The position numbers and the translations under genes were made by a program. A stretch of 64,000 nt of DNA from Cryptomeria japonica (lineage: Eukaryota; Streptophyta; Pinopsida; Cupressales; Cupressaceae): contig NC_081406.1 of the NCBI RefSeq assembly GCF_030272615.1, forward strand, positions 396,080,439 to 396,144,438. Reading direction: 5' to 3'. Shown here in pieces: positions 11,087 through 21,576 of the stretch (position 1 is the stretch's first letter; each line of letters begins with the position of its first letter). The notes under the pieces were generated by a model, which searched no databases, had not been told where the DNA came from, and worked only from the letters and a program-made list of their open reading frames with translations.

Positions 11087-13458
11087 TCAAGCTCTGGTAG
11101 TCGACGTGGCATCCACCTGTTTCTCCTGAGGCAAAGGAGTGCTATGGACATTGCACCATTCCAAATGATCTGTAGAGAAGTTGAGGATGAGTTGGTAATG
11201 CAGAAGACTAATATGAAGTATCTGTTGATTCCAAACCTCCTTCTTGCTAACTTGTACAACTTTGCCCTTATGTGTCTCGAGATGATCAAAGCAAACAACC
11301 AGCATGGATTCAATTCGTGCAATTTTTGAGAAGTCTTCTATTGTTAAGGATTTTTCTTCCCGGATTTGTTGAACTCGATCCTTGAAGGCTTGAATCATAT
11401 TAGTTGAATCTTCAAGTGTCTGCCTATAATCTTTCAGGAGTTGAATATCTATGCACTTCATATCTTTTTGCATAATATTAATCAATTCTTTTAACTCCTT
11501 CAAAAGTTTGATTGATTCTTCATGCCCCTGTTCAATAATTGAGTTCCTCCATTCAATATTGTCTTTACATGCAAAAAGCACATTGTCATCTAGACCATGC
11601 ACTGGTTTTTCTGCAAGGAAGTTCATGACTCCATACCTCTGGGTATCTCTCATTTATTTCAGCACAACTACCCATTTGCTTTTCTCTTTCTCCTAGGTGA
11701 TTATTTATGTTTCTAATTCCTTGCCCACAAACTCTGTACTTCCAAATACCTTAATCTAATCAGAGATGTAGCTTGTACCTTATTGAGCAATTGATTCCAG
11801 CCACTCACTAAAGATGTATGTTACCATTTGACTTATCTGAACCTGATCAAGCAATTTATGGCTCATTGGTGACTTTGGATCAAATGACAAAGGTACCTGG
11901 GAAAGCAGTTGTGGATTGGGATCTTGTATGGCATTGATGTATTGAGCCATCTGCATTATAATCAGTTTCATTTCATTCTTATCCTTTTCATCCTTCCAAG
12001 TCCTAGTCAGAATTCTCTTGATGGAGGTCTCCAGGTGTTTGGCATCTGTAGCTCGAGAGGCCACCCCTAAATTAACCTTCTCAATAACAAAGTCTTTTTC
12101 AGTGATTGTCTCAGCATCTTTACCCATTGGAGGTCGAGCTACCTCTGCAATCCAATGCCCTGTTTGATCATCCATATTTATCATTTCTTCAGTTTTGAGT
12201 TTGGACTTTGACGTTCTCCCCAAATATTTACTAACCATATCTTCTATTGGAATAGAGATTGGATTTACATTTATTTTCTTGCTAAGTGAAGTGCTTAACC
12301 ATTTGGGGATAGTAGAAATTTCCTTGGGTGGAGGTGATTGTTGGTTAGTGATAACAACAACCATGGCATTTATAGGATCCCCAGCTTCTTGAGTCTTCTT
12401 TCCCTTGTCAGTAGAACTAGTAGAAAGCTTGTCCTGCACCTAGGCATCCATCATCCCTTTAATTTCTTCTTCAGAGTCCAAATCTACCACAAGTGGATTT
12501 GTAGGAAGTTTATGACTATTCTTCTTGCTATGGGAGCGTGTGACATGAACATGGGAGGAACTTAGAGAATATTCTCCTAAGTTTGCAGTTTTAATTTTCT
12601 CGGTCCTCTATTTTTCATTACCTGTAACATCAATAGCAATGTTAGAAGAGGGAAAAGATACTTGTGAATTTGAACGAGTTCGGCCAACTTTTCTAGTCTT
12701 AGGTGTAGAAATGGGCTGTTGTCCAAAACGGCGGTCCTTTAGCCATCTTTCAGTCTGTCTAATAACATTGAAGGTTATAACTTGAATGTTGTCATCTCCT
12801 TTTCTATCCCAATCAACTTCTAGAATAGGTTGCCCTTGTATCTTCTCATTGAACTTGGGATCAACAACTTCTTCGCCCTCATCCTCTTGTACATCGGAGA
12901 AATTCATAGATAGACCCATCGTCACAATTTGTTGAACTGTGAAGCTAGACCATAATCTCTTTTTGACTTCAAACTTATCATTACAGTTCTTCCAGTAGTC
13001 TTCCAGCTAAGGTTCATGACGAAAATCAATATCAACATTCAATCTTTCTATGGAAAACCTTCAGCTATCAAATTTGCCTCTAGCGACATATGGCTACAAA
13101 TTGAACTTCTTGAATTCAAGTTCAAGATTTAAGGAATCTGAAATAGATCTACAACTATAATAACGCAGCCCTACTGGAAAAACAACTCCAGACTTCCCTT
13201 CATTTCTTTTATCAATGTAGGCGAGTTGTCGACTGACCTTAATCAAAATATAACTATCCAGAGCATACCTCGGTAACCTGAAAGGTTCACCCTAAAAGCC
13301 GCCAACTCTAACATAAGTGAACTGAGCAAACTGAATGAAGAAACTACCATGGATACCTACAAATTCCATCACTTTTGTTGATAATATTTTGTTTATGTTA
13401 CCTTACAACTCATGAACCAGTCTACCTGCAAAAATATTGTTCCACCCCATAAAATCTT
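11087..13458 (-). pseudogene. Element F gene, middle and C-terminal part (unknown product)
   Basis: This is the distal part of the F gene, continuing from 43109 after removal of D (frame closes as KYAK-DFMGWNNIFAGRLVHEL). It holds a globular region (FVGIHGSFFIQFAQFTYVR, GEPFRLPRYALDSYILIKV, PVGLRYYSCRSISDS), an acidic and basic low-complexity stretch (EDEGEEVVDPKF; 12608-12925), a Ser/Lys-rich stretch (11780-12439) and a coiled-coil-like C-terminus (KELKELINIMQKDMKCIDIQ; 11087-11653). No RT, integrase or transposase motif is visible. A handful of stops interrupt an otherwise long frame. Product and role are unknown. Confidence 0.65.
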
Positions 13459-13581
13459 TGTTGGCAATTGACACTCAATTGGTTGGTTTCACTATGTTGT
13501 CATAGATGGAAACATGGCAACTTGTTCCGAATTCATATTTTGGTTCAATTGTGTACCGAAAGGTACTTCACAGACACTACA

Positions 13582-13614
13582 CCAGCATCGACATCGACAT
13601 CGACATCGACATCA
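13582..13614 (+). repeat. Hexanucleotide repeat in the LTR of D
   Basis: About five tandem copies of a CGACAT-type hexamer. The 3' LTR has CGACAC units at the same place (about 42290-42330), so the array is ancestral and has drifted. Confidence 0.7.
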
Positions 13615-14329
13615 GTAGGTTGGAAGGAATTCTTTGGTCACCAGCCATGTAGGCCGACATGGTTTAGAATCAAGTTATTGGTATTGGAGGCCAACAACTT
13701 TTGGATCCAGCATCAACAATTGCTTTTGATATTCATGTATTTAGCCAACATGTATATTGATATTGTAATTATCTTTGTAAGCTGACATAAGGCATGATGA
13801 ATTGTAAAGGGTATATAGGTCGGTTGGTTAGATCATTTTGAAATATGGTATGAATGTGAATATGGATAGATAGGAGATGTGAAATATATGAGAGAGTTCA
13901 TGTATGTGAGGATATTTTGTAAAGGGGTATTCTGGTAAGGGTTTAGGGTTTCACACCAGAATAGACAAAGCTTAACCGGAACTATATTCAGCTATAGAAG
14001 ATGTTATTTTTGCAGTTCCTTCATTTCTCTGGATTGTAGTCTAGATTTGTATGTAGTTAGTGAGGCTCCTTTTGTGATTGAGTAGTGTGCTCTAGGCTGT
14101 AAGCCTTCTTGCAACTGCAAGCCCCTATATTTTGGGTCACAAATCCCAACATGGGTTTTCCTCTTTAAGGTTTTGCACATGTAATTGTGACTGGCTTATT
14201 GGTTGCTTTACTTCTTTCAATTATTTATGTACCGGTATACCAGTTGGTGTATGCATGTTTTAATAAGGTTGAAATTAATCATTTCGGTAAAACACTGATT
14301 CACTCCCCCATCTTAGTGTTCTTGGATTC

Positions 14330-14767
14330 TGTGAGATTTTGCCAAGATCAAGAGCTCAATGAAATGTACAAAATAGAGACATAATATGGGACAAGAATAA
14401 ACTGTATTCTCATCAATAGAAAATGATCAATAATCAAGATTCAAAAATTACATACAATGTAGATGAGTCTGCTTATATAGGCAAGGCTAGGGATATGTGA
14501 GCACACAAACATGACATGTGGCTCAATAAGAAATGAGGGTAGGTAGGAGAAATAATATAATAGTCCATATGAGGTGGATCACCCACTAAATGTGGAGTGT
14601 AACAATAAGATCAACGCCATAAAAGGTGGAATTTCTCCTACACACACTATCCCAATGTGGCACAAACACCCAAGTGTCTCATATCCAAACTACTATGAAA
14701 TGCATTATCCTAAGTAAACTTAAGTAAGTGTAATAATATCCATGATGAATAATTATTTACACAAACA
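14330..14767 (-). mobile_element. Solo LTR of a copia-type element inside the 5' LTR of D
   Basis: 438 bp bounded by a perfect TSD gattc (14325-14329 and 14768-14772) and by TG...CA ends. The 3' LTR of D lacks it, giving an empty-site comparison within the window. On the minus strand it has a promoter-like CCTATATAAGCAGA (around 14468-14481) followed by leader-like sequence, so the LTR reads in that direction. It likely arose by LTR-LTR recombination. Confidence 0.85.
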
Positions 14768-14778
14768 GATTCCAACAA

Positions 14779-14791
14779 TTGGTATCAGATC
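14779..14791 (+). promoter_or_regulatory. Primer binding site of element D (initiator Met-tRNA type)
   Basis: TTGGTATCAGATCCC just after the LTR end matches the standard TGGTATCAGAGCC with one change. Confidence 0.85.
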
Positions 14792-14998
14792 CCTATGCCT
14801 CAGAGGAAGTTTAATAGCTTGAGGGAGATCTTGAATCTGGAATCCATGGATATGAGTTTGAAAAAGCAACTTGAGGTGACACTTCAAGATTATGATGTTG
14901 AAAGGATGAAGAACTTGAAGTTATAAGATGAATTGAATTCTTCTCAGGAATTCATTCTTGTCCTATAGGAGAGACTGTCATCTGTTCAAGCTAGGAGG
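14792..14998 (+). pseudogene. Element D gag, coiled-coil segment 1
   Basis: Right after the primer site a frame reads SLREILNLESMDMSLKK, LEVTLQDYDVERMKNL and ERLSSVQARR, a helical gag segment, with two in-frame stops. It continues across gypsy B at 25192 (ARR-KELLQNQDDEEKD). The usual gag N-terminal domain is missing, so the 5' part of gag is deleted. Segments 2 and 3 are at 25192-25289 and 37465-38312. Confidence 0.7.
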
Positions 14999-15461
14999 TG
15001 ATAAGTCGGTGTATTGACATGTTTTTATCAGGACTTTTAGGTCTTTTTGGTATCTTTTGGGTTGCATTATGATAGTAAAATATTATACATTGACTATATG
15101 TAATCCATGTTTTAAAAACCGAACTTAAGAAATCATGTTTGAACCTTGCCAATTTCTTCCTGCAGCCATGCCAATATATTCCTGCAGCCAAATGGTTTAT
15201 CTTTGTGATATGCAGATTATTTAGGATGATTTCATATGTGAATTAATGAATGTATTAGTTATGGTAAAATACATGTATGCGTTTCCTTGTATTCTATTTT
15301 TGTTTTAGTGCAGGTAATAATTGATGCTGTAGTGAAGAATTCTCTTCCGTGCCTAAGTACTGGAGAATCACGCCAGAGAGCTAGAGGTCAAATTGAAGGA
15401 TATTCAAACAAACGCGATCTAAGGCATAATCAGAGCAGTGTACTTCACCATGGGAGTTTAA
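14999..15461 (+). repeat. 5' LTR of element B (truncated)
   Basis: Corresponds to about 23951-24413 of the 3' LTR with roughly 15-20 differences counted by eye. The remaining ~780 bp of the 3' LTR are absent here, as is any primer binding site. Confidence 0.85.
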
Positions 15462-15563
15462 CGCCGAAGAAATGTTTTACAGATTAAACATGTACTGGTG
15501 TTAAACTCCCGTGGTGAAGTACACTGCTCTGATTATGCCTTAGATCGTGCTTGTTTGAATCAC
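15461..15563 (-). repeat. Inverted LTR segment forming a fold-back with the 5' LTR of B
   Basis: Read on the minus strand this is the LTR stretch equivalent to about 24347-24451 of the 3' LTR. It lies head-to-head with the truncated 5' LTR, giving arms of about 60 bp (near 15401-15462 and 15500-15560) around a ~37-base loop. The junction falls at a short shared gcc/ggc. It replaces the rest of the LTR, the primer site and the gag leader. Confidence 0.8.
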
Positions 15564-16895
15564 CCTAAGTCTGAATTTACAGGAGATAGTCTTCAGCTCC
15601 TCTTTGGCCCGCAAGAAGAAGAGTTGCCTATTGTAATAACCCCCACAAGTCCAATGCAAGGGAACCCACCCCCTAGTGGAAATAATCCACCAGCACCACC
15701 TGGTCCAACATTTGAGTTTCCCATCTCTGACCAGCATGATAATGTTAACCTCAAGAACATTCCAGCATCTTCACTACCTAAGTTCTATGGGTTGGTCACA
15801 AAGGACCCTGATATATTTCTGTTTGAGTTTGATGTTCTTTGTAGGAGTTTTGACTATACTACAGATGCCCATAGACTCAAAATTTTTCCAACCACTTTGA
15901 AAGAGTCATCCTTGAGATGGTTTATGAGTTTGGGTAGTAGCACAATCAATACATGGGATGAGATGAAATGGTTGTTTCTTGCAAAATATAAATACTATTG
16001 TAGAGGCACTGATCGACATGGGGATGACATCTTTAGGATGACACAAACTGCAGATGAGAGCCTTGAGGATTATCTGGAAAGGTTTCTATTTAGTGTCAAG
16101 AAGTCCAAGCATAGTACCTTGAATGAAGATTCCCTCAAATTGATATTCTTGAGGGGTATCAGTGATGAATGCACTGATTCCTTAGATCTCATGGGGGGAG
16201 GTGACATTACACAAGCTACTTGGGCTGAAATAGAACAAATTTGTAAGAAATATTCCAGATCCACTTCTAAGAAGAATAGGAGATTTAAGCCAGGAGCACC
16301 ATCATCATCATCTGGAAATGGAGTTTCTAGGTTGGAACTTAGTCATTTGTTAAAAGATTTCAAAGAGGACATTATAAATAATATGGCTACTCAGTTTGAT
16401 ACATTGGCAGCTAAGAAGAAGCATGAGGAAGCTGATGCATTCCTTGCAGAATTTTGTCCTCATTGTAAGCAGCGAAAGAAAGATTGTAGATGTAAAATGG
16501 TTGCAAATGTTGAAGTACCTGATTTCAAACCAATTCAAGGGGAGGATGAACAAGTCTTCTATGTTTCTCAGAGAAGACTAAATTTTCCAAGACAAGGTAT
16601 GCCACCTGATCCACTTTCCTTTTCTGGCTATAGTGGTAGTTCTTATGCACCAAATAACCAATGGCAACCACAATATTCTCAAAATTTTGGTAATTATCCA
16701 CATTGGTATGGACCACAAGGCCAAGGATAGCAATTTGCTAATCAAATGCCCCAGTGGTAGTAGCCATAAGGAAACTAGTATCCACCTCAAGGTGCAGGGA
16801 ATCAATTTCAGAGGAATTGGCAACCTAACTCTCAAGGGAGGGGAAACCCATCATGGTCATCCCAATCCTCTGGATATCAGCCTCCTAATTAGTAG
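15498..16895 (+). pseudogene. Element B gag
   Basis: Gag-like capsid protein. The open frame from 15498 starts in the inverted LTR piece with GTG, so the true N-terminus is lost; the first in-frame ATG is at 15654. A Pro-rich leader precedes the retrotransposon gag domain (about 15760-16240: SSLPKFYGLVTKDPDIFLFE, RWFMSLGSSTINTWDEMKW, LEDYLERFLFSVKKS). A Cys-rich motif CPHCKQRKKDCRCK follows at about 16457, not a standard CCHC knuckle. After the first stop (16728) the frame continues through a Gln/Pro/Gly-rich region with TAG or TAA at 16758, 16761, 16767, 16776, 16890 and 16893, all where related Gln-rich sequence would have Gln. Confidence 0.85.
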
Positions 16896-17951
16896 CCACA
16901 ACCTCCTGCTTTAATGCCACCTCCTATAGCCGCAACACCACCTCCAAAGCCAACACAGCTACCTACTCAACCATTGCCTAATCCAAATATTAAATCTCAG
17001 CAGCAACAACAAGCTTATTCAGCTGATGCAAACCAATATCCAGCCTATTCTTTATCACTAGAAGATATTCACCTCCGATCTGGAACAACCCTACCTAGTC
17101 CCTCTCATCTAGTTATTACTGAAGTACCAGAAGAGCAGCCAACCTCTGATCCTAATGCTGTAATACCTCAGAATCAAATATTACCACCATTTCCTCAAAG
17201 ATTGTCTGATAAAGAAGTTTCAACTGAACAACAACAAAGCTTTGATATTCTTGACCAACTAAAGCACATTTGTGTTAAAATCCCATTGTTGCAAGCAATA
17301 AAGGATGTTCCAATATATGGTAAGGCATTGAGAAAGGCATGCCTAAAGAAACCTGGTAGAAAGAAAAAGGATCCACAAATAGTTCATGTTATGGGTCAAT
17401 TAGCTGATATTATGTTGGGAAAAGTTGCTATTCCAAAATATTCTGATCCAGGCAGTCCTGTTGTGACTATAGTCATTAATGGCAGTTAAATAAAGAATGT
17501 TTTAATTGATCTAGGAGTAGCCATTAATGTGATGACAAGGGAAGTAATGAAACATCTTGAGATAGATAGTTTAAGGGCTACACCTATAGCTCTTCAACTT
17601 GCTGATGGCTCTGCACTAAGACCTGATGGTATAATAGAAGATATAGTGGTTATACTAGATTCCTGGGAGTACCCTGCAGATTTTATGATTTTATCCTCAA
17701 AAGCAACATTGGGGGGATATTCGGTCATTTTGGGAAGACCATGGCTTGCCACAACAGATGCATATATTGGGTGTAGATTAGGAGACATGACTATCTCAGA
17801 TGGTAGTTCCACAAAAACATTGGCTTTGTATTCCCCTACACAACCTCAACTTGAGCAGCAGTAGGCTGTTTGGCCTATTTTGGGAGAGAAATCTAAAGAG
17901 ATAGACTCTATTAGTCATCTTATGATGATTAATCGAGTACCACTCATGTAG
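16896..17951 (+). pseudogene. Element B aspartic protease region
   Basis: A Pro/Gln-rich gag-protease linker is followed by IPLLQAIKDVPIYGKALRK and the retropepsin: VLIDLGVAINVM (usual D-S-G is D-L-G), ALQLADGSALRPDGIIED, PADFMIL and VILGRPWLATTDA. The order and blocks are those of the Athila/Tat side of gypsy. Stops are at 17487 (TAA), 17862 and 17949 (TAG), all in the same frame as gag and RT. The changed active-site triplet means no proteolysis even without the stops. Confidence 0.85.
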
Positions 17952-19580
17952 TTATATGATGAGGAATTAATTCTTTATAAGGTTCTGACAAATGAATTAA
18001 TAGAAGACAAAGAATTGCAAGAACTGGTTCCGAATATTGCAGGATTGGATTTTCCTGCAGCCACTGATATTTTGCACACTTTGTTGCCACAAGAGTTGTC
18101 ATATTCTCATGTTTCTGATATAAATCAGATTGATCTTACTGTCAAGATAGAGGTTGCATTGAATAAATATTTGAACATCAACAAGAATATAGTAGATATT
18201 CAGAAGGATAGCTTGGTAGACTTGCTAAAACTCCATAAAAATGCCTTTGCATGGGATTACAAGGATATGAATGGAATTGATCCAGCAGTTTGTACACACT
18301 GCATTTATATAAAGGATGAGTGTTGTCCCCTTAGAAAACCTCAAAGAAGAGTCAATCTTGCCCTAAAAGAGATAGTTAAAGAAGAATTACAGAAATTGTT
18401 GAAAGCTGGATTTATTTATCCTATTTCTGACAGTCAATGGGTATCACCTTTGGTGATAGTTCCTAAAAAAGGAGGCAAATGGAGAGTATGTGTTGATTAT
18501 AGAGCCTTGAACTTAGCCACAAGGAAGGATCATTTTCCACTACCCTTTGTAGATCAGGTATTGGATTCTCTTGCTGGTAAGAAATACTTTTCATTTTTGG
18601 ATGGATTCAATGGCTATAATCAAATTCAAATAGCCCCTGAAGACCAAGAGAAAACAACATTTACTTTTCCATGGGGCACTTCTGCATATTCTGTTCTTTC
18701 GTTTGGGTTGTGTAATGCTCCAGCCACTTTTCAAAGGGTGGTCATCAGTATTTTTTCTGATATCTCTCAAGACATAATGGAGATTTACATGGGTGACTTT
18801 ACAACCTATGGTTCTGAATTTGATCAGGCATTGGATAATTTGAAGAAAGTTTTGCAGTGGTGTGAAGACTACAACTTGTCTCTAAATAGTGAAAAGTGTT
18901 TTATAATGATGGAAGAAGGAATAGTCCTTGGTCATCATATATCTGTACAAGGTATACAGGTGGATCCAACAAAAAATGAGGTTATTCAGCAAATTAATGA
19001 TCCTATGAAGCAGAAAGATGTGAGAAGTTTTCTTGGCCATGCTAGATACTACAGAAGGTTCATTAAAGATTTCAGCAAAATTGCAAGTCCCTTATATACA
19101 CTGCTTACTAAAGATGCAGAATTTAAATGGACCTCAGCATGCAATGAAGCTTTTTTAAAGCTTAAGCATGCTTTGACTCAGGCACCATTTCTTAAAGGAC
19201 CTAATTGGTCTATACCATTTCAAATCCATACTGATGCATTTGATTATGCTATAGGAGCAGTGTTAGGACAAAAAGTTGATAAGTTGGAAAATGCTATATA
19301 TTATATCAGCAAGAATTTGCAAGGACCTGAATTGAATTATACAGTTACTGAAAAAGAAATGCTAGCTGTGATATACACCCTTAACAAGTTTAGACACTAT
19401 ATTATAGGGTATCCAATATTTGTGCATACAGATCATACTGCAATTAGTTATCTTATGAATAAGCCATCAATCACTGGTAGATTGGCTTGCTGGTTATTAT
19501 TGATGTAGGAATTTGATATCACAATTGTTGATAAACCAGGGAAGTCTAATGTTGTTGCAGATTATCTTTCATGTCTTCAA
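17952..19580 (+). pseudogene. Element B reverse transcriptase and RNase H
   Basis: RT blocks in order: GGKWRVCVDYRALN, ATRKDHFPLPFVDQVLDSLA, FSFLDGFNGYNQIQIAPEDQ, FGLCNAPATFQR and the catalytic box YMGDF, where gypsy elements have YMDDF, so one Asp of the metal-binding pair is Gly. The connection reads VRSFLGHARYYRRFIKDFSK. RNase H follows (FQIHTDAFDYAIGAVL, TVTEKEMLAVIY, FVHTDHTAISYL). The only stop is TAG at 19506 in a context where element A has Gln (LLLQEFN in A, LLM*EFD here). The 497-codon stretch 18015-19508 is open. Inactive by the YMGD change and the stop. Confidence 0.92.
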
Positions 19581-21134
19581 TTGCAGGAAGACTCTACAAT
19601 GATAGATGACACTTTTCCAGATGAGCATTTGTTTCTCATACAGGCTCATACACCTTGGTATGCTGATATTGCCAACTATTTAGTTGCAGCTAAGATGCTA
19701 GTTTCTTTTTCTCCTAAAGAAAGAAGGTTGTTAGTTGAAAAAAGTTTTAATTTTTCATGGATTGCTAATTGTCTATTCTATACTGGACCTGATCAAGTTA
19801 TGCGAAGATGTGTTAGAGAAGATGAAACATATGACATCTTGCATGCATGTCATGATGAACCATGTGGAGGTCATTTTGCTGCCAAAAGGACAGCATTGAA
19901 AATACTCAATACTGGTTATTATTGGCCTACACTACACAAAGATGCAGCTCAGTACACAAGGAAGTGTGATAGGTGTCAGCGAATGGGAAAACCTACAAAA
20001 TATGATGAAATGCCTCTATACCCTCAAATATCTATAACACCATTTGATAAATAGGGATTAGATTTTGTTGGCCCCATTGATCCACCTTCTAATGGTAGAT
20101 CTTATATCTTGGTATGTACAAACTATGTGACAAAATGGGTAGAAGCTAAAGCTATGCAACATGCAAGATATAATAAAGTAGCCGAGTTTCTATATGAGGA
20201 AATATTTACAAGGTATGGAGTACCCAGGGAAATTGTCTCAGATCAAGGACCTCAATTTACATCAACATTGATTAAAGCTTTGGTCAATGAATATAATATA
20301 AGACATAGGAAATCTATTCCATACCATCCATAGTCTAATGGTCAAGTAGAGGTTACCAATAGAGAACTTGAAGGTATTCTTACAAAAATAGTGTCTATCC
20401 ATAAGAAAGATTGGTCTAATAGGCTTTCAGAGGCAATTTGGGCATATAGAACAACTTGGAAAACACCAATTGGATTCACACCTTTTGAGATGGTCTATGG
20501 AAAAATAGCAATGATGCCTATTGAATTTGAACATAAAACCTTGAGAACAGCCCTACAATTGAATATGACATTATCTGAAGCACAAAAGGAATGCATTCAG
20601 CAGTTAAATGCTTTAGATGAATGGAGAAAAATAGCTGTTCAACAGACAGAGTTGATTCAAAGCCAAAGAGCCAGATGGCATGATAAATATATCAAAGAAA
20701 AGAGATTCAAAGTTGGTGATTGGGCACTCTTGTATGATTTCAGATATAAGGATGCTCAGGGAAAACTCCACACAAGGTGGTTGGGTCCTTATCAAATAGA
20801 AGAAGTTTTTCATAATGGAGCAGTTCAGTTGTCCACCATAGATGCTGTTAGATTCAAACTTTTGGTGAATGGACACCGACTACGTCTTTATCACAAGCCG
20901 GCTACTAGAGAAGAGTTTCTGCAGTAGTTTTCTCCTCAAAAAGAAACACAAGTTCCTGTAGCAACTGGTGATGTTCCTGTAGCAACTGGTAATGTTCCTG
21001 CAGCAACTAGTGATATTCCTGTAGTAACTAATAATGATTCGATAACAATTCATGAGCTTTCTGTTGCACTAGGGCATGTTAATAAAGGTGATGTTGCTGC
21101 AGCTTTTGCAACAAACTTATCTACCGTATCATAA
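19581..21134 (+). pseudogene. Element B integrase and pol C-terminal tail
   Basis: The linker PWYADIANYLVAAK is followed by the zinc region (HACHDEPCGGHF, CDRCQRMGKP), the catalytic core (LDFVGPIDPPS, IVSDQGPQFTS, GQVEVTNRELEGIL; all three acidic residues present) and the C-terminal domain (GKLHTRWLGPYQIEEVF, NGHRLRLYHKP). Stops are TAG at 20052 (a Trp position, KWG expected), 20331 (Gln expected, YHPQSNGQ pattern) and 20925. The frame stays open after 20925 to TAA at 21132, so 20925 may also be a mutated Gln; this tail includes four 7-residue repeats. No chromodomain is seen. Confidence 0.9.
20952..21035 (+). repeat. 21-bp tandem repeat in the pol tail of B
   Basis: Four units of 21 bp encode VPVATGD, VPVATGN, VPAATSD and IPVVTNN. 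Units 1 and 2 are nearly identical and 3 and 4 have drifted. It lies after the last integrase block in the same frame. Confidence 0.8.
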
Positions 21135-21576
21135 TCAGATATTTCCATGTGAAATATTATTCTCCGTACATAAAGTTCCATCCACTACATTCCATCTCAC
21201 TTTCTTGTCTATCACTTCATTTCATTTCGCTATCATTTTCGCCCAATTGCAGGTACGTGTATATTGTACTTTATTTTAATTTTGCATTTATTAGTTCATT
21301 ATGACTTTAATCTTGTTTTAATCCACATTAATCCCAACATCTTATTAGCCTGTGTGGACACGTGCTAGGTTAAGTTGGGGGGGTACTTTATGGTCCTTTT
21401 TCCCAGTAAGATTGATTATCCCGAACACTGATTTCCTAACTGACATTACTTATGATGATTATTATTTCACGTGAGTGAATAATAAGTTCTGCCGCCTAAT
21501 TTTAGATATGTAGATTTTAGCTTTTTGTGAGTCTTTCAAACATTTTGGTGAAGCTACAGAAGTATCAGAGTAAAAG

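Larger units (their letters stand above)
13459..14777 (+). repeat. 5' LTR of element D (interrupted by a solo LTR)
   Basis: It matches 42166-43108. Without the 443-bp insertion (14330-14772) it is about 876 bp, the difference from the 3' LTR being two gaps near 14135-14195. It carries a TATA-like gggtatatagg near 13810 and a CGACAT hexamer array at 13582-13614. It ends ttccaaca before the primer site. Confidence 0.85.

Noticed and set aside
14991-15191. Minus-strand 60-66-codon frame that recurs almost identically at 23958-24143
   Set aside because: It is repeated only because both lie in the LTRs of B; no coding signal otherwise.
15498-15563. Gag N-terminus starting at 15498
   Set aside because: The first codon is GTG and the stretch is inverted LTR sequence, so it is not the original start of gag.
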